Assembly: GCA_029259535.1 (NCBI GenBank)
Contig: JAPHEF010000041.1
Location: 1-15,903 of the forward strand
DNA from: Alkanophaga liquidiphilum
Lineage (GTDB): Archaea > Halobacteriota > Syntropharchaeia > Alkanophagales > B39-G2
Direction of reading: 5' to 3'
Length of the DNA stretch: 15,903 nucleotides
Shown: piece by piece, positions 1 through 6,673 of the stretch
Numbering within the stretch: the stretch's first letter is position 1
Layout of the letters: each line of letters starts with the position of its first letter
Made by a program: the position numbers and the translations under genes
The notes under the pieces: generated by a model
Seen by the model: only the letters and a program-made list of their open reading frames with translations
Database searches by the model: none
Told to the model about the DNA's origin: nothing

Positions 1-11
1 CAACTGACAAG

Positions 12-761
12 TCACACTTTACTCAGCAGTTCGACGACACGCCGCCACGCCGCCCTCAGGGGGCGCCAGATTTTCTCCCGTTTTTCCTCGTCCAGTTCGT
101 ATTTCCGTAGCCAGAGCGCCGCAATTAGGAACACGAAAAATGCGGCGCCGAAGATTTTCCTCAACCCGCTTATTTCCACGTTGTGCAGAATTGCAAAGCT
201 GTTACAAAAAAGAATGCCGAGCGAGAAGATGCATACCGTCGTGAGAACATGCCAGAGGGAGAGCTTCCGCTCTGCATAAACGCAAACAGCAAATATTAAT
301 AGCGGCATAACGTAAAAATCCAGCAGCGAAAGCCCGAAAAGGATGCTGCCGATGCCTGAAGCCAAAGACTTCTCGATGCAACTTTCCACGGCGGAAATGT
401 GCTCAATGTAACCAGCTACGACCAATGTCTCGAAAGACATGCCGTCAAAATAATCATAATCATGCCAGTCCACATACCACTCCGCAATCTTGTCCTTAAC
501 GAGCAGAACGTCACCTTCGGAAACGCCGCTGTCACCTCTCACAACGACGAGCGTTCTCTCTCCAGAAACGCTATCTTCAAGCAGTAAAAGGAAGTAGTCG
601 TTCCCACCGTCAGTTGGCAGTATCTCAGGAATTTCGTGTGGAGAGAGCTTCTTAACGGCTACTACGACGCCCACATCCCCAAGTCCCTCATGAACGGCGT
701 AAGGCAGTAGCAACGCAACGTATGCGACTAACAGTACCAGCAGCATTGCTCTCACTCTCAT
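12..761 (-). CDS. Membrane protein of unknown function with an extracellular beta-rich domain
   Basis: I do not recognise a named family. Visible architecture: an N-terminal hydrophobic segment (about residues 5-22, signal anchor or signal peptide), then a soluble part of about 110 residues with alternating hydrophobic strands (including LLLLEDSVSGERTLVVVRG) that could be an OB-like or other beta fold, then about three hydrophobic segments (roughly 140-160, 168-190, 202-219) and a basic, charged C-terminal tail (RKYELDEEKREKIWRPLR) likely to be cytoplasmic. The ATG start at 761 overlaps the stop of the upstream secreted protein gene as ATGA (758-761), so the two are almost certainly translated together. 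Inference: the pair forms a cell-envelope complex, with the soluble domain outside. Real gene: high confidence. Function: unknown. Confidence 0.75.
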   Translation of the reverse strand: MRVRAMLLVLLVAYVALLLPYAVHEGLGDVGVVVAVKKLSPHEIPEILPTDGGNDYFLLLLEDSVSGERTLVVVRGDSGVSEGDVLLVKDKIAEWYVDWHDYDYFDGMSFETLVVAGYIEHISAVESCIEKSLASGIGSILFGLSLLDFYVMPLLIFAVCVYAERKLSLWHVLTTVCIFSLGILFCNSFAILHNVEISGLRKIFGAAFFVFLIAALWLRKYELDEEKREKIWRPLRAAWRRVVELLSKV

Positions 762-1996
762 TCTCCCCTCCTCTGCACGAAATAAATTCCAACGAGCAAT
801 ATAATCGTAATTATCAAAAATGCAACCACGTAACTGAGTGGGATGGGCGAAGCTTTTTCCAGAACGCTCACCTCATAAATCCTCGTGTAGTTATATTCCT
901 TGCCGAACCGGTCGCTGTAATAAACATTTATCTTAAGAGCATACCGACCGACCCTCGCATCGTCGGCGACGTAAATGCCGAATGCCGCCGTTTCTGAGGC
1001 GTCAGGCGGAATCTCGCCGATGAAGTAATAAGACTCCGAGAGAAGTCCAACGCTCGAAACTTCGACTCTCACGTCCTCAGCGTCCTCAGAGCCTACATTC
1101 GTCAGTTTTAGTAAAAATATGCCCTCGCTCCCCTGCTGCAGGGTGCTCGGCTCCAGCGTTATTTCTTGGATATAGATCGAAGGCTCACCACGCACAAGAA
1201 CGCCCACCTTTTTTCTCTCTACGTTGTTCCTGCTCGTCTCGTCCTCGTAACGGAGCGTAAGCTCGAAGACATGCTGCGAGGTCTTTGCGTCTGCAGCGAC
1301 GCTGAAGTTGAACTCCACAAACGCCTCCTCCCCGCTCTTGAGCACGCCTAAGTATTCCTCGACGTCGCCGCCAACGGGCATAAACGGCTCCTTTACTGAA
1401 ATATTCGCACGCAAGTTCCTTGCATCCGAAATTCCAACGTTCCTCAGCCGTATCCTTAGGGAAAAAGTCTCCCCGGGCTCTACAACCTCTGGAACTGTTT
1501 CCACGCTCAGAACCTCAAGCTCCGCCTTTTTAAGCGAGCCTGTGACTCTTAACGAGAAATAAATGATTTCGCTATACAGCTCGCCCTCTGCACCCCACTC
1601 GTCGTTCCAAAAAACCTTCAGCGGGATGTAATAAACGCCAACGTCAGCCCCCTTGTCCACGTAGACTTCATAGGTCACAGAAGCTTCCTTGCCGCCGGCG
1701 ACGGTGCCTATCTCTTTGCGGGTTGCCCCCACGATTTTTATCGGCGACTCAACGGCGGCTACGACCTCGACCGCAACGTGGTAGACCTCAGTGGTGCCAA
1801 GGTTGCGAATTGAGATCTCCACCCCCCTCTGCTCCCCCGGAGATAGCCCCTTCGGCGAGACTTGAGAGACGCAAAACTTGGAAACCTCGGCAGCCAATGG
1901 CGACGTAACGAGAGACAAAAGCAAAAAAGCAAACACGACCGCAAGAGGCGCACTGCTGAGCAAAGTCGCCTTGCTCCACGCCGCTCGCCGCTCCAT
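758..1996 (-). CDS. Secreted, membrane-anchored protein with three NEW3/CARDB-like beta-sandwich domains (COG1361-like)
   Basis: A 412-residue envelope protein. Residues about 13-36 form a signal peptide (hydrophobic stretch ending near SPLAAEV). Three consecutive Ig-like domains follow at about 40-150, 155-270 and 272-380. The last two each begin with a similar pattern (VETVPEVVEPGETFSLRIRL and ITLEPSTLQQGSEGIFLLKL, then a conserved N-V-G turn), typical of CARDB/NEW3 alpha-galactosidase-associated domains found in archaeal S-layer-like proteins. A C-terminal transmembrane helix (about 386-406) ends in the basic tail QRRGE, so the domains face outside. Related archaeal proteins are often encoded beside membrane transporters, which fits the downstream membrane protein overlapping by ATGA. 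The ATG at 1996 lies four bases after the stop of the MvhD-like gene, so it is co-transcribed with it. Binding partner unknown. Confidence 0.8.
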   Translation of the reverse strand: MERRAAWSKATLLSSAPLAVVFAFLLLSLVTSPLAAEVSKFCVSQVSPKGLSPGEQRGVEISIRNLGTTEVYHVAVEVVAAVESPIKIVGATRKEIGTVAGGKEASVTYEVYVDKGADVGVYYIPLKVFWNDEWGAEGELYSEIIYFSLRVTGSLKKAELEVLSVETVPEVVEPGETFSLRIRLRNVGISDARNLRANISVKEPFMPVGGDVEEYLGVLKSGEEAFVEFNFSVAADAKTSQHVFELTLRYEDETSRNNVERKKVGVLVRGEPSIYIQEITLEPSTLQQGSEGIFLLKLTNVGSEDAEDVRVEVSSVGLLSESYYFIGEIPPDASETAAFGIYVADDARVGRYALKINVYYSDRFGKEYNYTRIYEVSVLEKASPIPLSYVVAFLIITIILLVGIYFVQRRGE

Positions 1997-2000
1997 AAAA

Positions 2001-2405
2001 TCACCGCTTTAGGTTCAGTGGTCCCAAAGTTTTCACGGTCTCAGTAAACTCGCGCACGACGTTTGCGAACTTTTGCCCCTCAGAGGCGGAAATCCACTCC
2101 AAACGAAGGCGTTCCGACTCAATGCCCAGCAGCTCCAAAGCTTTTTTTGTGCGTTTCACTCGCTCTTCAGCCTTTAAATTTCCTGTCTGGTAATGGCAGT
2201 CGCCGATGTGGCAGCCGGCGACGAGGACGCCGTCCGCCCCGTTTTTAAACGATTCGAGGATGAACGACGGCTCCACCCTCCCCGAACACATCACCCTGAT
2301 GATGCGGACGTTCGTCGGATACTGGAAGCGGGAGACGCCTGCGAGGTCGGCGCCTGCATAGGAACACCAGTTGCAGCAAAAAGCTACTATCTTCGGCTCG
2401 AACAT
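2001..2405 (-). CDS. MvhD/FlpD-family iron-sulfur electron transfer protein (F420-non-reducing hydrogenase delta-type subunit)
   Basis: A 134-residue protein matching the methyl-viologen-reducing hydrogenase delta subunit family (FlpD). The family hallmarks are all visible: CNWCSYAGAD at residues 11-20, the RVMCSGRVEP stretch (Cys40) and GCHIGDCHY (Cys65, Cys70), with Cys10, 11, 14, 40, 65 and 70 as likely ligands of a [2Fe-2S] cluster. In methanogens MvhD passes electrons from the [NiFe] hydrogenase or formate dehydrogenase to heterodisulfide reductase HdrA. Here no hydrogenase or Hdr genes are adjacent, so this is a stand-alone paralogue or serves subunits encoded elsewhere. The ATG at 2405 is preceded by a GAGGAA ribosome binding site. 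The stop lies four bases before the downstream secreted protein gene. Its partner is unknown; the association with envelope genes is unusual. Confidence 0.9.
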   Translation of the reverse strand: MFEPKIVAFCCNWCSYAGADLAGVSRFQYPTNVRIIRVMCSGRVEPSFILESFKNGADGVLVAGCHIGDCHYQTGNLKAEERVKRTKKALELLGIESERLRLEWISASEGQKFANVVREFTETVKTLGPLNLKR

Positions 2406-2435
2406 ATTTCCTCATCAATATTTTCCCTGATATTT

Positions 2436-3029
2436 TTAATATTGCATGTATGGCAGGGTCAGCGAGAATGTTATAAATGCTTCGATGGCAGCAGCAACGG
2501 CGAGCAGCGGCACGACTACGGCAGCAAAAAATCTTAACCCCTCTAAAAGCTCTATTTTGAGCTTTTTCTTATCGTTTCTGCCGAGGGCGGCGTTCAGCGT
2601 TTCGTGCCCGAATTTTATGCCTACGGCGATACTTAGAATCATGGCTGGGACTTCAAGGACGCCGTGCGGCAGCACGCCGATGACGAAAGCCGCCCAGCCA
2701 AGCCGCTCCCTGACGACTGCTGCTAATATCCCCAAAAGTGCGCCGTTGGACGCTGCAAACAGTATTGGAACTATGCCGAGAGCCACACCCAAGAGCATCG
2801 CAACCAAGCTCAGCAAGGTGTTATGGAAGAAAATGTAAAGAGCGATTTGGGGGCTGCTCATCTCCATAATTGGGCGGAAAGCCTCGCTTATGATATCAAT
2901 GAGCGTAGAAGCGTTTTCAGGATACGTCATCGTGTAGAAGTAGCCAAACACTCCTGAGAGCAAGAACGTAAGAGCCGAGAACGCGATGTGGAATTTTATC
3001 CCTCGCAAGTATCCCCGAATGTTGATCAT
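2436..3029 (-). CDS. SpoIIM-family (DUF95) integral membrane protein
   Basis: A polytopic membrane protein of the stage II sporulation protein M family, which in archaea has no link to sporulation and no firm function. After a short N-terminus it shows a first helix (FHIAFSALTFLLSGVFGYF), then the family core: HNTLLSLVAMLLGVALGIVP, NGALLGILAAV, and the signature PHGVLEVPAMILSIAVG, ending with a last helix rich in Val/Ala. The frame extends upstream to an ATG at 3119, but I choose the ATG at 3029 (197 residues): the extra 30 residues (KSGQNCLLP...) look unlike the family, and a TATA-like TGATAAAAGT lies at 3051-3060, about 26 bases before 3029, which predicts a leaderless mRNA. It ends 30 bases before the MvhD-like gene, so read-through into that operon is possible. 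Confidence 0.85.
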   Translation of the reverse strand: MINIRGYLRGIKFHIAFSALTFLLSGVFGYFYTMTYPENASTLIDIISEAFRPIMEMSSPQIALYIFFHNTLLSLVAMLLGVALGIVPILFAASNGALLGILAAVVRERLGWAAFVIGVLPHGVLEVPAMILSIAVGIKFGHETLNAALGRNDKKKLKIELLEGLRFFAAVVVPLLAVAAAIEAFITFSLTLPYMQY

Positions 3030-3050
3030 CAAAACACGATTGTCATTTTT

Positions 3051-3060
3051 ACTTTTATCA
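3051..3060 (-). promoter_or_regulatory. TATA-like box for the spoIIM-type gene
   Basis: On the minus strand the sequence reads TGATAAAAGT. Its centre lies about 26 bases before the ATG at 3029, the spacing expected for an archaeal leaderless transcript. No ribosome binding site precedes that ATG, in agreement. Inference only. Confidence 0.45.
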
Positions 3061-3182
3061 GGTGCGAATGGCGTAAAGGCGTTTACAAGAGGCAGCAAAC
3101 AATTTTGCCCGCTCTTCAATTAAGGCGTTGCTTAAACATTGCCCCACATGCAACATTCAATATGAGACGAAATTTCCAAAAA

Positions 3183-3193
3183 TTATTTATATA
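3183..3193 (+). promoter_or_regulatory. TATA-like box upstream of the ammonium transporter relic
   Basis: TTATTTATATA is the clearest TATA box in this intergenic stretch and points to a transcription start near 3215, exactly where the amt relic begins. It is probably the surviving promoter of the once intact transporter gene. Confidence 0.45.
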
Positions 3194-3210
3194 CGCAATA
3201 TTTTCACCCC

Positions 3211-3597
3211 ATCACGGGCATAATTGGACAAAATAGCCTGTTCTACGGAGGAATGGTGCGTAATCGGCGGCTTGGCGGCGAACGCCTTCGTCACGACAAA
3301 CACGGCGGCGGCTTCTGCGGCGCTCACATGGATGATTTTGAGCCGGCTTCGGGAGGGAAAGCCGAGCACTTTGGGAACGATAACAGGCGACATCGCAGGA
3401 CTCGCCCCGCGCCGCAGGTTTCGTATCGCCTTTGCTGCGGCGATTGCAATAGGAATTGGTGCGGGCATCGTCTGCTATTTCGCAGTCCGAATGAAAAAGA
3501 ACATGAACGACCCCTTAGACGTTTGGGGCGTGCACGGCATAAGCGGGATGCTCGGCACGTTAGCTGTCGGGATTTTCGCAAGCGTCGCCGTGTTGTG
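3211..3597 (+). pseudogene. amt: Ammonium transporter (Amt) pseudogene with internal deletion and frameshifts
   Basis: This is a relic of an Amt/Rh ammonium channel. The fragment SLFYGGMVRN (3235-3264) matches the end of the first Amt transmembrane helix (family: ALFYGGMVRKKN). It is joined, one frame over, at about 3265 to GLAANAFVTTNTAAASAALTWM (split here only for reading; 3269 on), which in intact Amt lies some 200 residues further on. The piece continues with LREGKPSTLGTITGDIAGL; then the expected PAAGFVSPL appears in another frame (3414-3434, AGFVSPL), and the original frame resumes with AAAIAIGIGAGIVCYFAVRM and DPLDVWGVHGISGMLGTLAV before a stop at 3596-3598. Intact Amt proteins have about 400 residues and eleven helices; this cannot form a channel. 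No start codon with a ribosome site precedes the first fragment. The large deletion and at least two small indels are seen directly; the size of the deletion is inferred from the family. Confidence 0.85.
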
Positions 3598-3681
3598 AGG
3601 GAGATGGCGGAGTATCTCCCAGTTTACAAGAAGCTTAATTACATACTTTTATCCAATTTTTTGGCATAGGGAGGTGTGCAC

Positions 3682-4482
3682 GTGGACGGCGGCGTGCTTG
3701 AAGGCGTGAGGGCGTTTCTGATAGACATGGACGGCACGCTCTACGTCGGGAAGAGTCCGGTGGAGGGCGCGAACGAGATTATTACCTTCCTGCGGGAGAG
3801 GGGATACAAGTTCAGAATCGTGACGAACGCAACAAGGAGGAGCCGCCACTCTCTTTGTGAAAGGCTTAAAGGTCTCGGCTTTGAAGTTTCTGAGGCTGAA
3901 ATTTTCAGTGCGCCGCTTGCAACGGCTCGTTATGTGACGAACAAAGCCAAGGAGCTGGAGTATGAGCCCAAGTGTTTTTTACTCACCACAGGGGACGTTC
4001 ACAAGGATTTTGATGAGGTTGGCGTTATAATAACCGATAAAAGCCCAAAGTTTGTGGTCTTGGGCGATGCAGGCGACAACTTCACGTATGCAAGCCTTAA
4101 CAAGGCGTTTCGTTTTGTTTTAGACGGTGCGGAGCTTGTCGCCATGGAAAAGGACAGATATTGGATGGGTTCTGACGGTTTAATGCTTGGGGCTGGACCT
4201 TTCGTCGCCGCCGTCGAATACGCAGCGGGCGTAGAAGCTAAGCTCATTGGGAAGCCTTCCAGAAATTTCTTTGAGCTTGCGCTTCGAGACATGAGTGTGA
4301 GGGCTGAGGAAGCGGCTGTGATAGGCGATGACGTGGTGAGCGACGTTGCAGGCGGCAAGAAGCTCGGAATGAAGGGCATACTCGTGAAAACAGGGAAGTT
4401 CCGCAAGGAAGCTTTGGAGAAGGCTGAAGTGAAGCCTGACTTGATTTTAGATTCCGTGGCTGAGTTGCGAGGGTTTATTTAG
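3682..4482 (+). CDS. NagD-like HAD-superfamily (IIA) phosphatase
   Basis: A HAD phosphatase of the NagD / 4-nitrophenylphosphatase / archaeal phosphoglycolate phosphatase type, 266 residues from the chosen start. Motif I is DMDGTLYVG (nucleophile Asp and acid/base Asp), motif II is VTNAT, motif III is the Lys in IGKPS, and motif IV is GDDVVSDVAGG, which binds Mg2+. The cap domain lies between motifs II and III as in class IIA. The physiological substrate cannot be read from sequence; sugar phosphates, 2-phosphoglycolate or nucleotides are candidates. GTG codons occur at 3676 and 3682; GGGAGGT at 3669-3675 touches the first but is spaced six bases from the second, so I use 3682. The gene stands alone between the amt relic and an IS remnant, with a TATA-like ACTTTTATC around 3646. 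Confidence 0.85.
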   Translation: MDGGVLEGVRAFLIDMDGTLYVGKSPVEGANEIITFLRERGYKFRIVTNATRRSRHSLCERLKGLGFEVSEAEIFSAPLATARYVTNKAKELEYEPKCFLLTTGDVHKDFDEVGVIITDKSPKFVVLGDAGDNFTYASLNKAFRFVLDGAELVAMEKDRYWMGSDGLMLGAGPFVAAVEYAAGVEAKLIGKPSRNFFELALRDMSVRAEEAAVIGDDVVSDVAGGKKLGMKGILVKTGKFRKEALEKAEVKPDLILDSVAELRGFI

Positions 4483-4539
4483 GGCAGAATGCGCGCTCGT
4501 TTCTGGCATCAGTAGTGGTGTTAAGCAGAAAGTGAGAGA

Positions 4540-4729
4540 GACTTCCTCCCCTTTCGAAATGGGCTTCTGACTTTTCCTCTGCTATTTTACGCCAACATAC
4601 CTTCGGCGCGCATTTTGCCCGAAGCTGCGGGAGGACTTCTACTTCACGAGAGAGCCTTGCTCTCATCGACCGCCTTCTCAACCGCCTCGCCGCCCCTCTA
4701 CAGACGTCCATGGGCACTCCGCCCCACAT
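4540..4729 (-). mobile_element. Remnant of the 3' end of an IS200/IS605-type tnpB element (omega-RNA-like right end)
   Basis: This stretch holds no convincing gene. Reading the minus strand, the last part codes for KSEAHFERGG, which resembles the usual TnpB tail (K-Q-E-A-x-F-x-x-G). The corresponding DNA forms a hairpin (4548-4563, CCCATTTCGAAAGGGG on the minus strand, one mismatch) followed by GGGGAGGAAGTC (4540-4551). That hairpin plus terminal sequence is the hallmark of IS605 right ends, and the second remnant near 15055-15066 has GGGGAGGAGGTC in the same place after its hairpin. An 84-residue frame spans 4475-4729 but is probably only leftover tnpB coding sequence read in one frame. No tnpB catalytic region or tnpA is present. 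Identification rests on my recall of family ends and the internal comparison, so moderate. Confidence 0.45.
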
Positions 4730-4769
4730 ACATACAAGAACAAAGAGCCGACAATTCCAGCTCTTAGCT

Positions 4770-4788
4770 TCTCCTTCCGGGAAGGAGA
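4770..4788. repeat. Perfect inverted repeat (hairpin) between IS remnant and GH15-like gene
   Basis: TCTCCTTCCGGGAAGGAGA is a perfect inverted repeat (stem of eight with a CGG loop). It lies about 44 bases after the stop of the glycoside hydrolase gene. It may be an mRNA-end hairpin of that gene, or the left-end hairpin of the decayed IS200/IS605 element, whose right end is at 4540. Confidence 0.6.
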
Positions 4789-4831
4789 TTTCCTGCCGAT
4801 AAAGTTAAAGCAACTTCATCAAATTACAGAC

Positions 4832-6031
4832 TCATCTAAAAGTTCTCAGCCATAAGCTATATGTCCGAATATATTCGGCGTGCGGCCAGAGGAGCGGCGT
4901 CGTCACATAGGCAAAACCGTCCTTCCACTTCGGGTGCTGCTTTATGCCGTTTATCATCACTAGTTTCTTGTCGGTAAGGATATTGGCATTCCGGTAGGTT
5001 TCGAGCCAGAGTTCGAAGCGCTCGATGGTTGAAATATGCTCAGGCAGCAAGTCCTCATAAGCAATTTCCACACACCACCCAATATATTGCTCTGCGGTAT
5101 CTTCGTCGCCGATATTGATGAAATGTCTCGCCAACTGCAGCGTGAAGTGCGGCCACGGTCCGTAGCCGCCGTTGTTACGGTCCCAGTATTCTGGGTAGCG
5201 GTTCAGCCCGCCAAGCTCCTCGTCCCAGAGGGCACGGTGAATACGACGGGCGGTGCTTACGATTCTGAGGTCATCATCAGCAATAAGCCCAAAGTAGGCA
5301 GGCGAGTATTCCACAACGTCGACGTCGGTAACGACTGAGACCAATGGGTCGTAGCCTAAGGGCTTGCTGTTCTGGTGTTTGATTCTGATATTTTTGATGA
5401 AGGAGCGGAGCCTTGAGCTCCAGAGGCGAGTGAAGATAGCGTTCTTGACTTTTTCGGCTTCTTTCTCCCACCTGCGGACGTCCTTGTCCAGCGCCTTTCC
5501 CATCTTGACAGCTGCAAATATTCCGGCGCAGCAAGCGGCATTCGCAAAAATCTCAAAGCCGTGCTCATATGCGGGATACTCATGGATGCTGTTGAGCGTG
5601 TGTATTAAATCTATCTCGTCATTCTTGTGCCGCAGTATATACTCGACAGCTCTCTCAATGACGTCCCAGAACTCGATGCATAACTCATCGTCTTTCGTTA
5701 CCTCGTAATATTTGCCGAGCGTAAAGAGCACGAGCCCGTTGCCGTCGATTTGTAAGTCCTTGTAACTCGTGTCCACGCCATCGGTATCGTAGCGTTGCGA
5801 GAACTCCCCGCTCGGCTTTTGCGCATCTAAGATGAACACCAACGCCCGCCGCGCCTCCTTAAACATTCTTGCATCGAGGGCGCCAAGTGTGATGACAGAG
5901 TGATCACGAGTATAAATGTAAGGATATCTCGTGCCGGGCGGGCTTGCGTAGAAGCCCCCATTTTTATGCTGATTTTCCTTTATGACGGTGATGCTGTGCC
6001 GGTATAACTTATCAGCCTTTTTCTCATTCAT
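4832..6031 (-). CDS. GH15-like intracellular glycoside hydrolase (glucoamylase/trehalase-type fold)
   Basis: A 399-residue (alpha/alpha)6-barrel glycoside hydrolase resembling family GH15. Visible markers in order: YPYIYTRDHS (34-45, substrate-binding Arg-Asp), the LQIDGNGLVLF stretch (GH15 Q-x-D-x-x-G-x-x-L), EELGGLNRYPEYW, LPEH (329-332) and TPLLWPHAEYI (378-388) with the likely catalytic base Glu386. There is no signal peptide, and the usual N-terminal beta-sandwich domain of archaeal and bacterial glucoamylases is missing, so it acts in the cytoplasm and is a short form. It has its own TATA box, a palindrome at the presumed start of transcription, and a GGGAGAG ribosome site before the ATG at 6031. 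It lies just downstream of the glucosyl-3-phosphoglycerate operon, so glucosylglycerate or a related glucoside is a plausible substrate; alternatives are trehalose or maltodextrins. Substrate is inference. Confidence 0.75.
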   Translation of the reverse strand: MNEKKADKLYRHSITVIKENQHKNGGFYASPPGTRYPYIYTRDHSVITLGALDARMFKEARRALVFILDAQKPSGEFSQRYDTDGVDTSYKDLQIDGNGLVLFTLGKYYEVTKDDELCIEFWDVIERAVEYILRHKNDEIDLIHTLNSIHEYPAYEHGFEIFANAACCAGIFAAVKMGKALDKDVRRWEKEAEKVKNAIFTRLWSSRLRSFIKNIRIKHQNSKPLGYDPLVSVVTDVDVVEYSPAYFGLIADDDLRIVSTARRIHRALWDEELGGLNRYPEYWDRNNGGYGPWPHFTLQLARHFINIGDEDTAEQYIGWCVEIAYEDLLPEHISTIERFELWLETYRNANILTDKKLVMINGIKQHPKWKDGFAYVTTPLLWPHAEYIRTYSLWLRTFR

Positions 6032-6063
6032 GCTCTCTCCCTTTACAGCATGGAACCATAATG

Positions 6064-6079
6064 CTGCCGCATGCGGCAG
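6064..6079. promoter_or_regulatory. Perfect 16-bp palindrome, candidate operator of the GH15-like gene
   Basis: CTGCCGCATGCGGCAG is fully self-complementary. It lies 33 bases before the ATG at 6031 and about 22 bases after a TATA box, so it sits at or just after the predicted transcription start, where an archaeal repressor would block RNA polymerase. It could also act as an mRNA leader hairpin. Confidence 0.5.
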
Positions 6080-6100
6080 AGCTCACTTTAGCAGATTGTT

Positions 6101-6108
6101 ATAATATA
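6101..6108 (-). promoter_or_regulatory. TATA-like box of the GH15-like gene
   Basis: The minus strand reads GTTATATTATAAC around this position. The centre predicts a transcription start near 6080, giving a leader of about 50 bases that carries the 16-bp palindrome and a GGGAGAG ribosome binding site (6035-6043). Confidence 0.45.
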
Positions 6109-6166
6109 ACTTTCGGATGATTTAAAAATTTCTAAAAAGTAAAGAAAAGCGACATGTCGTCCATAA

Positions 6167-6673
6167 TTATATCTCATCGCTTTCCAGATACATGAAAACG
6201 CAGACGGCTTTCGTCTTCAGAAGCTTTTCAATTTCCTTCTTGCTCTTACCCACGGCTCTTATCGCTTCTTCGTTGAAGGCCATGCTTCCGGTCATGGGGC
6301 ACTTTGCGGCAAGATGGACGCACTCCTTACCAGCAAGCTCCGCCCGCTTTCGCCGGTAGGCGTGATGCACCACACAAATGATGTCGGCGCATGCAGGCTT
6401 GTCCGCACCCCCCGCTCTTGGAATCTCCACGCATATGCTTTCCTGCCCCGGCAGGATTTCGCAATAGTGTGTCGTTTCGAGCTGCGCGGCGAGCGGGCAA
6501 AAGGGTTCGTAACGCAAGTCTCCGCTTTTTTCCCCCTCTAACCCTTTCCCCTCCATTTCTGCCAGTCTCTCACCGATTGTCCACAACCAATCGTATAATC
6601 CTTGAGCTCCAACCCTACTGCTTATCTCGATCATACCTATGAGAAGTGCCTTTGCCAAGGTTTTACTTTTCAT
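6167..6673 (-). CDS. Unknown cysteine-rich protein, third gene of the glucosylglycerate operon
   Basis: I do not recognise the family. The chosen ATG at 6673 (168 residues, MKSKTLAKALLIGMIEISSR) overlaps the end of the phosphatase gene by 11 bases, so it is translationally coupled to it; an in-frame codon at 6694 would add seven residues inside the phosphatase gene and is less likely. The N-terminal third is helical, with GLYDWLWTIGERLAEMEGKG. The middle and end carry seven cysteines: FCPLAAQLE, HYCEIL, ESICVEIP, KPACADIICVVHHAY, GKECVHLAAKCPMTG, then CVFMYL. Cys and His spacing suggests a metal or cofactor site, and the CPLA segment distantly recalls small ligand-binding/hydrolase families of methanogens, but this is weak. 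No signal peptide or membrane helix. The operon position argues for a role in solute synthesis or its control. Confidence 0.7.
   Translation of the reverse strand: MKSKTLAKALLIGMIEISSRVGAQGLYDWLWTIGERLAEMEGKGLEGEKSGDLRYEPFCPLAAQLETTHYCEILPGQESICVEIPRAGGADKPACADIICVVHHAYRRKRAELAGKECVHLAAKCPMTGSMAFNEEAIRAVGKSKKEIEKLLKTKAVCVFMYLESDEI

Noticed and set aside
2446..2838. 130-residue plus-strand frame rich in Ser, Ala and Pro
   Set aside because: It is the antisense shadow of the SpoIIM-type gene, whose minus-strand reading has clear family motifs.
3253..3669. 138-residue plus-strand frame starting MVRNRRLGG
   Set aside because: Only its first residues belong to the Amt relic; after the deletion junction it is an off-frame reading of the transporter remnant.
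4475..4729. 84-residue minus-strand frame as an independent gene
   Set aside because: It overlaps the end of the HAD gene, ends in the IS-type hairpin region and looks like leftover tnpB 3' sequence.
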